DNA of 64,000 nucleotides. It comes from Trema orientale (lineage: Eukaryota; Streptophyta; Magnoliopsida; Rosales; Cannabaceae). The notes below the pieces were generated by a model that saw only the letters and a program-made list of their open reading frames with translations, was not told the DNA's origin and ran no database searches. This document shows positions 36,024-47,946 of the stretch, one piece after another. The stretch's first letter is position 1. Every line of letters starts with the position of its first letter. The stretch covers positions 2,166,671-2,230,670 of the forward strand of contig JXTC01000006.1 of the NCBI GenBank assembly GCA_002914845.1. The letters run 5' to 3'. The translations under genes were made by a program, and so were the position numbers.

Positions 36024-38089
36024 ATCACAAAGTCTTTTATCTTTCTTTTAGATCCTGGTGTACGTACTGAGTGCGCACTACCAAATGGGGAGCCAGTGGA
36101 GCGATCCAACTAAAAACACCTACAGTCACAAGCTTAACATACTTTTTCTCTGGAATCCTCACATAAGGGAGGTCGGTCTTATTTTTCCTCAGATATCCTC
36201 ACTTAGTAGAGGTTGGTACGACACCTTTAAATTTTTATCTTATTTCGTCTTCTCTTAACATGAGTGAACACATTTTAACAACAAACCCAAACTTTAAATT
36301 CCGCTATCATAGCATTTCCTTTGTTAAAGTATGCTTAGAGTATTTTAACATGATAACATTATAAAGTAAGCATACATTATTCTAATAATATAGGAAATGT
36401 ATCATTATAAATATTTTTCATATGATACATAGGCCACATAATAATAAAGATAAAGGCAAGATGTCATATAAAATAATCTCAAACATATTATACTACAAAC
36501 ATGAAATATTTTCTAAACCATCCATGCCGTATGTGAGATTGTACTTACCTCGTAATGTGATTATCCTAGTTCCACTCATTAATTATATACGTGTAAGTTA
36601 AAGTTTCGTCTTGATATATGGATAATCTATCCGTTAGAGTAATTTAAAGTCATACTTTGGGCTAGATATATTATTAGCTTTTTCATTCCTCTTAGGCCTA
36701 TAACTCAACTTTTGCTAAATGAAATTAGAGGTATATATCTTTTATTTCTTATTATTGATTTCATGTCCTAAACTTAAGTAAATCCTTTCTCATCCCAATT
36801 AGAGATCTAAAATAAAGTTTTTCTATTTATTCTTGTACCAAATCTCCAACCAAAAATTTTAAGTTTTATAATTTATACTTTTGCTCAAAATCTTAAGATT
36901 TCTAACATTTATGCCCTCCAAAAGTAAACCTTGAGTTATAGCTCATCATTTTGTTAAAGATTATTCCTTTATTTATTTTTACACTTTAACATAGATTTAA
37001 AACTGCCTAAAATGATTTTTTCACAGATTTGACCTCTATTTTATCAAAATTAAATTTTTGATCCAGAATATTCAAAATTTTAACATTTTAGTCCTTCCAA
37101 CTTTAGAGAAAATATTTTTAATTTTTAGAAAGCACTTTTAATGGGTAAAAGTCAGTTTTTAGGGATCTAAGTCTAAATCATTAAACTTGGTTCATTTTCA
37201 TTTATATTTTATTTTAAGGCCTTTCACCTAAATAATCTTCCACCTTTGAGTTTAGTCATTTTGATTTTATTTTACTATTATTATCATTATTTTAGCTTTT
37301 ATTATCATGAAGTATTCATATTTAAAGGCTTAATAAATCAACGAAATAAGCTTTGGCATAAAATAAATTATATAACAACTAAAGTAGATCAAATATATTA
37401 TTACCCATTAATTCTTTTGTAATATCTATTTGAACACATAACAAGCAAGATGAGGGAATATTTATCTTCCAAGCTTATATCTTCTTTATTGGAGTATTTG
37501 AAAACCTTTTAAAGTATCAATATTTTACTAAAATTCAAAATACTAAAATTAGACTACTCTTAATTTTAGTGCTAAAAATCTTAATAAACTTGAATGTGTT
37601 TTTGCAACCTACCTTCCAAGATCATTCCTTCTTCTTCCTTACATCTCCATTACAAAACTAGGTGCTCTCTTTTCTTTGTTGCAATTCATAATTTCTAGAG
37701 TCTTTGTAGGAAAAGCAAGGAAGATGGGTAATATATTATAGCTCTTGTGGGTTTGGAAGAAAGTGAGGCAGAAATTTTTTTTTTTTGTTTTCTTTTATGG
37801 AAAGGATGATAGAAAAAATAAAGATAGTTTTGGCTAAGTAATTGGAAGGTTAAATATGGATTTCCAATTGCCAAATAAAGGGTCTATTTATAGGTCATCC
37901 ATAGGAGATATCCAAAAATATACCACTTTCATATCCCATCTAATAATCCAAGCATTATTATTATAAATTTTTTCTATACATCTTCTTTTCCTACTCCACC
38001 GCTTACTTTATTTTTCACTCATCCACTATTTTTGTCTCTAATCTTTTCTCTTTTTTAATTATCTGAAATCCGATACCACTAACGAGGAG
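36024..38089. other. LTR-like residue and non-coding DNA right of the copia insertion
   Basis: Before the copia insertion this was continuous with 23887-24391. GAGTGCGCACTACCAAATGG, then a CCTCACATAAGGGAGG/CCTCACTTAGTAGAGG pair, and GTACTTACCTCGTAATGTG resemble parts of plant gypsy LTRs, but no second copy is in the window. No gene was recognised. Confidence 0.35.
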
Positions 38090-39561
38090 TGATTAATTCA
38101 CTCACAGATCAAGTATCATTCAACACATATAATTGTAAGTTCTCAAGTATTTTTGTCAGTTTGATGCGTTTTTACTTTGTTTTTGTAGTTCTTATGAATA
38201 AATGAGAATCAAGAAACATTAGTGACAAATATAGATATTTCAAATATTTGGAATGAAATTTGAGTCTGATACGAATGCAATGCATAGAAAATTAGGCAAG
38301 CTAAAACAAAAAAATAGTGCCCCAGAGAAGAAAAGCTATCGTGCCGAGTTCCAGAGCCGAAAGCACTACAGTACTGTAATTGTAGTGCTGCGGTACAATC
38401 TAGAAAACTAAATTCTAAAGGCTAGAGTACTGCGGCACTTGCCAAGAAGCACCGTGGTTCTAAATAGCGTCCAGAAATGTGTTTTAAGTGAGCTTTAGAG
38501 CCAATCTGGACCATTGATGCTATCTGATCGAATGGTTGATGTTCCACTCGGCCTAGCTCACCTTGGAGTCCCTTAAATACATCCTTAAGCCTCTATTTCA
38601 AGTGTGAAGAATTGGAGAGAAAATGTAACATAGAGAGTTCAAAATTTCTAGAGAGGAAGGAGCTTCGAGCTAAAATTCTTGGAGATGATACTTGAGAGAG
38701 TGGCTTGAAGAGATTGAAGGCTTGATGTTCTACCTCTACAAAAGAGTTTTTCTCATCTTCTTTCTCATCCTAATCTCATTTGAATTTTTGTATTGTGCTT
38801 GATTTATAAATATATTTAGATATATGAAATTTTTGTTGAGATTAGTGTTGGATTCTTTTGTGTTGAATTAATTGTTATATGCTTAGGGAATGATGTAACT
38901 TAAAATTTGATTCTATGTCTTGATATCTAATATGTTCTTTGATGTTGCTCTTGAATTTATTTATGTTATTCTATACTTAATACTTCTCAACTAATTAGCT
39001 ACTAGTTGGATGATTTAGTTTCTAGAATTTAGCACTTGAGAAAGGAAATTTTAGAAACAACCATAGGATAGTATAATCTAGGATTTGTAGAGTTTAAGAA
39101 AACCTATAATTCCTTTAAAGCCATGTAATGAATTCTTAATTTCTGGGTTTGGAATAGAGATATTGAAACCGGGATTTAGGAATGATTTCACTCGACACTG
39201 GAAAGAGGGAGTAGAAATATCGTTGGGTTCTTGGCTTATAAACTAGGAATAATTGATTAGGATGAAATTGGTGATCAAAAGACATAGTTGATGGTTAGGT
39301 TAATTCAATCTCCTAGTACATTTGTGCATAGAAGTTTCTATATTTTATTTATGTATTTATATTTTTTTTTGTATTTACTTAAATTATAAACTTATTTAAT
39401 TTAGTTACCTAGATAAAGTTAGGTCACGATAATTCTGATAATTAAAGATAATTTAACACCTAATTTCTCGTGGGATCGATAACTCTATACTTGTCACTTT
39501 ATTACTTGATTATGACCTATGCACTTGCGGTTATTTTACATATATACATTTAGATGTAACA
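38090..39561 (+). repeat. 5' LTR of the LARD-like element
   Basis: 1472 bp, TG start and CA end (TAGATGTAACA). The last 100 bp contain the words GTGGGATCGATAACTC and ATGCACTTGCGG, similar in layout to the gypsy LTR end near 3640-3700. A pyrimidine-rich leader lies near 38750-38770. Confidence 0.85.
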
Positions 39562-39583
39562 AGTTTTTGGCCCTGTAGCGGGG
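39562..39583 (+). other. Primer-binding site, tRNA-Asp-like (degenerate)
   Basis: AGTTTTTGGCCCTGTAGCGG follows the LTR end. It differs by a few bases from the TGGCGCCGTTGCCGGGGA site complementary to plant tRNA-Asp that is common in Athila/Tat-type gypsy elements. Confidence 0.7.
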
Positions 39584-39729
39584 AAATTGGCATTTTAGAT
39601 TTTTATTGATATCGGGAATAAGTTACTTGATTTTAATTTAGACGTTTATTTCTTTTCATTTTTTAATATCTTTTTTAAAATATTTTTTTTACGAGGTGCT
39701 TTGAGATAATAGAACAATAAGCCTATTAT

Positions 39730-40308
39730 GGTTTGCTCAATGGGACTCGGAGCCATTTTATTATGCATGGTGGAGATATAAAGAGTTACTCACGATGTGC
39801 TCGAATCATAGTTTCTCTTTGGAGTATCAAATACAAAACTTCCTCAATAATCTTAGGCTTGAAAGAAGAATATGAGTGGAAAGAGGTAAGGTATCACCTC
39901 TATCTACCAATCATCCATTGATGAAGCCTATTTATTGTTGGAAGATATGGCCGACTTCGACTATCGGAGTTGGAATTATCTACCAAGCATTGGGAGATAA
40001 TTCTAACATTTTGGGACCATAGTGTGATATTCCACATCATCAAGTGGAGCTTTCTCCCAACCTTGAATATCTTATTGCACAATTTTCGGAGGAGACAAGA
40101 CTATCATGACGAGTGGGAGAGAATGGAGACTATTCCTAATTCACAATTTGAGTCTTTCTATGACTCCCTTGAAGCCAAGAGAAGAACGGTAGCTATGATA
40201 CATACACAAGTTACAAACATTGATGAAAACTACCATGAGGAGCCGAGCACAAGTGGGAGGATATTGGATTTGTTTGATAATGACGACTCAAGTGAGGAGG
40301 AGAATTAA
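39730..40308 (+). pseudogene. gag-like remnant of the LARD-like element
   Basis: Across frames the segment reads SSIDEAYLLLEDMADFDYRS and, from 40100, WERMETIPNSQFESFYDSLE followed by MIHTQVTNIDENYHEEPSTS and DLFDNDDSSEEEN before the stop at 40306-40308. The combination of an SF(Y)..LE...R..V motif with an acidic Ser/Glu tail suggests the end of a gypsy gag-like protein. Shifts lie between the parts. No zinc knuckle, protease or RT was found. Whether the short open frame at the end is translated cannot be said; the sequence is too small to assign a family with confidence. Confidence 0.45.
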
Positions 40309-40888
40309 GAGTGGATCAAGGAGGAAGAGGAGAAATGTAGTTGAAAAGAAGTGTGGGAATACTATTTGTTATACCAACGAATAAGGTCTTAGATTAATGT
40401 GCTTAAGGGTGATTTGAACCTCAAATTTTTCCAAAATTATCATACCTTTACACAAGCTTAATGAAAGACCTTTTGATCTTTGATGATATACTAACATACA
40501 TTAGTGGAGAGCAATATGAAAAATGGGTATATAGTAGGTCCAAATTGTATCATGTAGAGATATTTCATTGTCTATCGAAAAACACAAGTCTATCTGAAGT
40601 TCATTTTAATAAGTGATATTGATTTTGCACACACTTATATATTGAGAGTCTTGAGTGGAGCTAAATTGATGCTTGAAGTTGAAAATCTAGATAATATCAA
40701 TGTTTTCATTTCCTTTGAGCTTGGAACATTTTGTTACTTCGGAGATACTTGCACGGTTTCTGATTCGATACAAAATTCACACTTTGTCGTTTATGTCTTT
40801 AGTACTTGATTTGTTTTTTGCTATTCTTTTTCTTGCTTTATTTTGCTTGAGGACAAACAAATATTCAAGTTTGGAGGTATTTAATAAG

Positions 40889-41040
40889 TGATTAATTCAC
40901 TTACAAATCAAGTATCATTAAACTTAATTATTGTAAGTTCTCAAGTATTTTTGTCGGCTTGATGTGTTTTTGCTTTGTTTTTGTACTTCTTATAAATAAA
41001 TAAGAATCAAGAAAAATTGGTGACAAATATGGATATTTCA
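40889..41040 (+). repeat. Truncated 3' LTR of the LARD-like element
   Basis: First about 150 bp of the LTR only, after polypurine tract AAGTTTGGAGG (40867-40877). Similarity to the 5' LTR ends at GGATATTTCAA, where a TTCAAGTGCAC chromovirus LTR sequence takes over. Confidence 0.85.
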
Positions 41041-42516
41041 AGTGCACCTAAGTTGCTCTAAATAATCCTCTTAGAGTTGTATATGTGAGAATTGGCTGGT
41101 TGATTATTATTGCATGTCTTAAACCATGATTTTAATCATGTGGGGATATCCTAAAAATAGGGGAGGTGTTGTCCAAATATTTATAAAATCAAATGGTACT
41201 ATTTAGAAGCAAATGGACTAGTTTTTATGAAAGTATGTGCCATTTTGGATTATTTTGTACTAAAGAACTAGCGTTCATATTTTGATGATTTTAATCACTT
41301 TTCAATGCTAGTTATTAGCTACTACATACCTCATATCACTTGTATGCTTTCAGTTCATATTGTAATTAAGTAACCTGATTTTTGTAAAAGTTGTGATTTC
41401 ATTTTTATGGTCATTTTCTTTAAGCATTTTATATTATAGTGATCATTTTAGTAATGAAATTCATATCGGATCTTCCACACACCTTGCCACAAAGGATATT
41501 GACCCTTTCCACTATCTTTTTCTACTGAACACAAGGTAAGTAAAGATTTATTTTAACTACATCACAAAAACAGTAGTAGATACAGGATGTTTTCCTACAT
41601 ACTTACGTGTATTATTTCAATTATATGTTATTTATATTGTTGTTGTAAAGTTTACAGAAACATAAGCATGGCATGATCATTTAAGCATAAATTTCAAGGA
41701 AATAAAATTTTCTACGCATTGGATTCAAAGTAGTACCATTGTATAGATTTTATGAGATATGTTTTAAGTACATTGTTTAGTCTATCTGCATTGGGTAAGT
41801 ACGGTTTGCACATGCATCTTTCCCACGTAGGTGGGCACAGCTTACTGACTGCTGGGACTGAGCATTGTACTATGAGATTTATTAGGTGCATTACCTACTC
41901 GGTCTACATTGGGTAGGTATGGTTCGCATTGGCCATGTGTTTCCTTCCCGCATAGGTGGGAACAGCCTACCAACTGCCGTGACTTTGTAGTGTACTCAAG
42001 GGCCCTATAAAGAAACGTTTTCTAAGAAAAGTGTATGAAAATGAAAAGTTATGAAAGAAAGAGTACAATGGAAATTTTAATTAAGTTTATGCATGAAGCA
42101 TATTCACGAGCATACATGATCTTTACTTATTGAGCATTAGCTCCTTTAGTTGCTGTGATGTAAGTGAGGAAATGTATGATGTATAGAGTTACTGGTTGGC
42201 TAGCACGCTTTCTTATCGCCATGATCATACAGACGTGGACGAGCTTGACTTGTGGGCGATGTCTTCTTTGTATTTTGATATGTTGGTGTGTTGTCAATAT
42301 TACTGATGTTGGCAAGATAAACTGATAAGGACTTTTTGATTGTATATTTTGTAAAGACACTTTTAAAAAGTAATGCTATGTAAGTTCTTTTGTTTTACAG
42401 TTTGAAAAGTTTAAATTTGGCCGACCTTTTTGTAAAATTTAAAATATGGTTTATGAAAGAATAATACTTTCTAGTTTGACCTACATAGTCATATAGTTAA
42501 GCTAGGGGATGTTACA
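41041..42516 (+). repeat. Chromovirus (Tekay/Del-like) LTR fragment
   Basis: It matches in inverted orientation the LTR segment 57420-58870: shared words include TTCAAGTGCAC, ATGATTTTAATCATGTGGG, GGAGGTGTTGTCC-like, AAATGGACTAGTTTT and CTAGGGGATGTTACA at the 3' end. The 5' half of the LTR is missing. It contains an imperfect direct repeat of about 100 bp (41775-41870 and 41880-41990) with GCATTGGGTAAGTACGGTT/ACATTGGGTAGGTATGGTT. No coding sequence. Confidence 0.8.
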
Positions 42517-42615
42517 GTATATAAGTATTATTATCAAATTTTGTAACAAAAATAATGAAACAGAAGAGTTTTGATAGAGATTACTCACCAACCACCTAGG
42601 AAAACAGGAACGAAG

Positions 42616-45600
42616 TGTTGGAATAGTGTCCTATAAAGCAGTTTATTATTTTGACATTATAAATAATTTATTATTGAATTATTTGTTATCTATTTGTTGT
42701 TAGTAAATTACATGTTATGAATTTTAATTTTATTTATGTCTCATTGATATACATGTGACGTATATGTTTATCTTATGCAAACATCTAAAGATTCCAAGAC
42801 ATATAATGAGTAATAAAGAATTATTCGTATGATGAGTTCATATGTGGGAGACATTATACTCTTTATTTCATTATATAAATTAAATTATTTGCATTCTGCA
42901 TATTGAAGATGAAATACTTTACTATGCCATAGAATGTAGTATTGTCTATTTAATTAATAAGGTCTCCGATTATTGAAGTGAGTCATCGGATAGAAACACT
43001 AGTGTGCTATAAGAAAGTTATAACAGCATTGAAAAAGACCAAGTGAATTAGAATTTAAAGTTAAGTGTGATAACATAAATTTCTAATTTCATTAATCTAG
43101 CACTATCGTAGAAAACCTTGATCCTAGTGATTAACTAACTTACTTTCATGTGTTTTGTCCTTTTAAGTTATTAAAGGACTTGTTCTGATTTATGGTTCGA
43201 ACTCCGGTATCTTTGAAGATAAGGTGTATGAAATGTGTAGAATATTTTTTCATGATGGACACTATACGTATAATGTCACTTTGAATTTTTTCAAGTACTT
43301 GGATAATATAAATAAGGGTCCCAGTATTCACTATATGAATTTGACTGTGTTGGTATAAGCAGATATAAACACCATAGTCAATTATTATCTATTAGATGAA
43401 AAATGGCAACTCAAAGCTAAATATGTACTAGAAGGGTAACACGGTAATTTCACTCTGTAGGATAATTCATGTAACACTTAGGAAAATCATGCATGCATGC
43501 AAATATAGAAAACACATTATCACACCATGAACGCAGCGAAAAAATTAGCAGATTTAGGTTTCAAAATTTTTACATGAAAATAGTTTTCATAAACATATAA
43601 CATACATGCATCTAATACAGGATCATATATAACATAAATCAAATCTAGATACATAAACCCTAGAGATGAGATTAGGGTTTACCTCGTATAGTGTGCTCCT
43701 CCTTGATCGCCTTATTGATGGTGATCAAATCTCTAACCCTAGATCTTCTTATCTGTACTCTTGCTCTTAGTTGATGACGCGAGTGAGCAACAAGCGGAAT
43801 CCTACATTAGAGAATGATCAAGAACACCTTCTTGATCTTATGGAACACTGGGATGTGAGATGAGAGTGTGATATTGCAGGAAACTTATTCTCTCCTCTCT
43901 TAGCCTAGGGTGACCGAATTCTCTCTCTCTTTGTGCCTTATGTGTGTAGCTCTCCCAAAGTTACTGTGTAGTTTTCTATCTCATATATCTTATATATATG
44001 GGGCCAAAAACTGCTAATCCTAGTCCAACTAGGATTCAGCTTATTGCTTTGAGTGTATTTTTATAAATATGTCCAATTCATGAAACTTATTTATAAAATT
44101 ACCAACTTCTGTGTAGAGTCATTATTTTACATAATTTCATGAAACTAATTTCACAAATACCACCAACAAATTAATGAGCTTTATTGAGTTAGACAAGGGA
44201 CCTAATGGATCACTGCACTCTTAGATTAGATGTCATGCCTTTTATAGAGATTTAATCAACTAGCCTTGATTAACCGATCCATCTAGCATATTCTATACAA
44301 CATATAGAATCCCTATAAAATGCCGTAGTTGGATAGGTGAAATTACCGTAATACCCTTCCAATACATATTTACCTTTAAGTTACCTTTTTTCTATCAAGG
44401 AATAATATTGTTGATAATTTTGTTCTCAATGGCCATTTAGACAAAATATATCAACCAATTCACAAGTGAATACTAAGATCTAAAATTTAATTATTCCATG
44501 AATCTTGAAAGAACCTAAAGTGGCATTAATGTATAATGTCCTTAACTATTTAGTGTTCCCATCAATTCATAAGCCATAACCTCCAATATGCCAGAGTTCA
44601 TCTATAATTTTATAGAGGTTAGTCTTTAACAAATCAAAAGGCTATAACCTATGAAAGCAAGTCCAATCAAATATCAAGGATTAAGATCTACATGCTAAGA
44701 GTTAGTTTGTGGTAAATAAGAACTGAGTTACGGCACTCCAATTCTTTATATTTCCTGATCTAGTTCAATACACATAACTTATTTATGTTGTACTAATGTT
44801 TCTATCAGAAGTCACATACTTCAATGATCTGAGACAGATCATTCCTGTTGAGATAGACAAATACTACAACTTATAGTAAATAAAGTATTCTATCTTTATT
44901 TACAGACTACGAACTAGTTCATTCAGACTTAGATAAAGAAACAAGCCTTCCCATAATTAACACTTAATCATGTTTGTTTCTTTATACACAAAAAGGTCAT
45001 GCATAGAATCTTTTTCAGATAAATAAACTACTCAACTAAGATAGTTTAATCTAGCAAATTTCATAATTGCATATAAGAGAAAGTTGTTTATTCTAAAAGG
45101 GTAAAATTAGAAATCTGCTTTTTTAGGGCAAATATCCCAACACACCATATTAGTATGGCATTGCATTGGGGGTACGTCTATAGGCATAGTATATACTACA
45201 TGGATCGAGCTAATTATTTGATAATAAGCCTCACAAAAAATAAATAACGTTTAGTCCAAGAGTTCAATATTGGGCCTATAGTGGTGTACCCCAATATTAA
45301 TGGATAAGTCCAATCATAATAAGAGTTGATTATGATAGTGTGTATATGGTCCATTGGAGCTTGGGCTTTATGGATCCATCAGGTCCCCTGTCTAGTTCAA
45401 ATTAATGCCCAATAGTTTTTTGATGATCAGTTGAGCCCAACAAGCCCAATAAGCTCATTAGGGTTTACTAATCTCTCTATAGTTAAGAAAAAAGTTCTCT
45501 AACTACACAAAATAATAACTGCACGTGAAACACCCCTTAAGAAGAGTGTGTCACACGAAAAATAGAGAGGAAGAGTAGAGAAAAATTGGCCACACTAGGG

Positions 45601-45952
45601 GATTCACTGTCCCTGGTGTTTCGTCCATCCCAGAGAAATCGATTCGAAAAGATTATCTTCTTGTTCATCTGTGAATCTCTTTATTATAAATCAAGAATAT
45701 GACCATCCACCGGATTAATCAAACAGCTTTCGAGAATAGGCGAGAATACGAGAAGATTGTGAAGCGAATCCGGGTATTGTTCTTATCTAGATCAAGAGTT
45801 AATTTATGTTAGATCACGATCCGAAAGGTTTTGTAAATAAAAATTTTAAACGACCAATTCTGCTGCATTTCTGAATTTTACAAGACTATGGTGTTCTTAA
45901 AAATGATTTTATGAAAATATTTTCTGGAAATTTATTCCAGTAAACACCAGCA
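42616..45952 (+). mobile_element. Solo LTR (TGTTGGAATAGTG family) with nested LTR
   Basis: It begins TGTTGGAATAGTGTCCTATA and ends GTAAACACCAGCA, with the perfect TSD CGAAG at 42611-42615 and 45953-45957. After subtracting the nested LTR (43456-45142) it is about 1650 bp. Its start is related to the TGTTGGGATATTTG family of the copia RT insertion, so it is probably copia type. No internal retroelement sequence. Confidence 0.9.
43456..45142 (-). mobile_element. Solo LTR (TGTTGGGATATTTG family) nested in another solo LTR
   Basis: On the minus strand it begins TGTTGGGATATTTGCCCTAA and ends ATGAATTATCCTACA, 1687 bp. It aligns over its length to the solo LTR at 29069-30807 (for example AACCTTAATCCT-like, TCAACTAGCCTTGATTAACC and CTGAATTCTTATTTACC-like blocks). 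Flanks CACTC and CACCA are at best a mutated TSD. It interrupts the surrounding LTR. Confidence 0.88.
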
Positions 45953-46584
45953 CGAAGCTCTAGCGAGGTTTTGACGGCTGATAGTCAAAACCTCTGATAG
46001 TAGGTCTATCGTTAGCCCTAATAGCCTATTATAATCAGTCCTAGTCACGCTAAATGACCAAATTGTCCCTAGTAAGTGATAGGACTATTTTACCCTTCAG
46101 AATAGTTTCTTTTTCACTTAAATCTAAATGTTCAAGCCCTTGCTATCAAGTCTTTGTAATTTTTTTTACTCTTAAATCCCAAAATAATATTAATAATTAT
46201 TAAAAGTCACAACTATGACATCATAACATTTTGGGTATTACAAGATGGGTTTGTCTTTGTAGTTTAGGCTTTAGCTAAGTGCCAAAGAGAAACTAATTAC
46301 AAGATCATGAGATAGAAAGTCGTAACGTACAGCAGCAATTATCATATTCATAGACATATATTATTATTTCAAACGTTACTTAAATCTTCATACAAGATCA
46401 TATATAATAACCATATTCGAGTGCAATATTATTCAAACAAATGAACAAACGACATGCACATATTTATACATATTGCTAGTTAGTTATCGAACAACGTACA
46501 CAATCGTTACTCTTTGTCATTTATTTATTTGTTGCTGGAAACTCAAACAACAAAGTCTCTAGCTTATTAAATACTGATTAATAG
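45953..46584. other. MYB downstream region
   Basis: It lies between the solo LTR and the MYB stop and contains the probable 3' UTR of the MYB (minus strand). Near 45965-45994 there is a perfect 11 bp inverted repeat (GAGGTTTTGAC, loop, GTCAAAACCTC). No other gene was recognised. Confidence 0.5.
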
Positions 46585-47946
46585 TCAAATTAGTCCTTTG
46601 AGCCAATCCATGTCATCATCAGCTTGGTCAATCAGAGAAGCCGTAGCCGATTCTAAATCCAGGCCAAACGGCATGTCATGGGAGAACAAGAAGGTTTCAT
46701 TTTCCTTATCAGATTTCGAACATGAGTTTCCTTTGCTATTGGACGAGCTAATGATCTTTTCCGTCAGGTCATCGTTAAAACCGGAGTCTATGTTGAGGAA
46801 TTGAGACAGAAAATCATCCTGATCATCGGTCCCAAAGTCAATATTCATGAACCGGGAAGGAAAGTTACTTTTATCTGGGACGTAGCTGAAGCTTTGGTCA
46901 CAGTTAATGTTGACCAATTGATCATAATCGTAATCAACAACTGAGGGGACTTCATCAACCGGTGGCTCAGAAGTGTTGAAGTACTGATGATCATCATGAC
47001 CATGATCATGATTATGGTCATCAATACTGGTACTTCCACCTCCGTTCATTTCATTATCATGACCGAGTAATACTACTTTGTTTTGAGGCTCTTGGTGAAG
47101 GAGTACGACTTTGGTGCACCTCGTTGCTTTGGTTCGAACCACAGGTGAAGTAGTTGTATTATGGATCTTATATGAAGGCTGTTGCGGTACTAGGGCACTG
47201 GACTGATTGGATGATGGTTTACGACTTGTCATATGATTGGATTTTAAAGAGTTGGCTTGAATTTTCTTAACAATGTTGGTGTTCCAGTAGTTCTTGATCT
47301 CATTATCTGTTCGGCCCGGAAGCCGCCCAGCAATGAAAGACCACCTGCATTACGATTAATAGTACACATTAGTGTCACACATTGCGATATAGTAAGCCGG
47401 ACTATATAGTGGGTCAATATGCAACATAGTCGGGATTTTCAAATATGTTATTGTCTTTTCTTTTTTCAATAATAATGTTAATGAGGATTATGATGACAAT
47501 ATATATTATGATTAAGACGTGACTGAAAGGAATATATGATAACCTGTTGCCTAAAAGGTTGTGAAGCCTGATAATTAGATCCTCTTCATCAGGAGTAATG
47601 TTTCCTCTTTTGATACCAGGTTTTAGATAGTTGAGCCATCTCAGCCGGCAACTCTTACCAAATCTCTTAAGCCCTGCAAATTTTATGTACCCGTTTTAAT
47701 TACTCTACAATAGTTCTTTCTAATATTTTTCTTTATAACTAAATATACATTATATTTTTATATAAAAAAAAGATAAAAGTATAATAAAAAATTAAAAAAA
47801 AAAGAAGAAAAACCTGCTCTTTCAGGAAGGCTTCTCCATTTGCCTTCACCATGAATTTTGATGTACTCGGTGAGTATTTTGTCTTCCATTGCAGTCCATG
47901 CCACTCTGTTTAAGCCTTCCTTGGAACAAGGAGTACTCCTCCCCAT
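46585..47946 (-). CDS. R2R3-MYB transcription factor, TT2-like (subgroup 5)
   Basis: Three exons (47946-47814, 47673-47544, 47344-46585), all with GT-AG introns at the classic R2R3-MYB positions, give a 340-residue nuclear DNA-binding protein starting [12 protein letters not shown]2 has Trp17, Trp37 and Trp57; R3 has Ile70, Trp89 and Trp108. The bHLH-contact motif is present (D76-L77, R80, L84, R95) but position 91 is Phe where Leu is usual. Residues 156-167, [12 protein letters not shown], match the C-terminal motif of subgroup 5 activators (TT2 group), which with bHLH and WD40 partners switch on proanthocyanidin genes. A His/Asp-rich run follows and the end is acidic ([11 protein letters not shown]). 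Odd points: Cys49 of the R2 helix is Phe and residue 15 is Val instead of Gly. The frame is intact, so it may be functional. The GTG-initiated extension upstream of 47946 is not used. Confidence 0.9.

Larger units (their letters stand above)
38090..41040 (+). mobile_element. Non-autonomous gypsy-type element (LARD-like), 3' LTR truncated
   Basis: The 5' LTR (38090-39561) and the first about 150 bp of the 3' LTR (40889-41040) share TGATTAATTCACT, AATCAAGTATCATT, TGTAAGTTCTCAAGTATTTT and GTGACAAATAT..ATATTTCAA. A primer-binding site follows the 5' LTR and a polypurine tract (AAGTTTGGAGG) precedes the 3' LTR. The 1.3 kb interior has only a gag-like remnant and no enzyme domains. The 3' LTR stops inside a TTCAA word and continues as a chromovirus LTR fragment. 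Confidence 0.85.

Noticed and set aside
46598..46804. Reading frame on the plus strand over the MYB third exon
   Set aside because: Antisense shadow of the MYB coding sequence.
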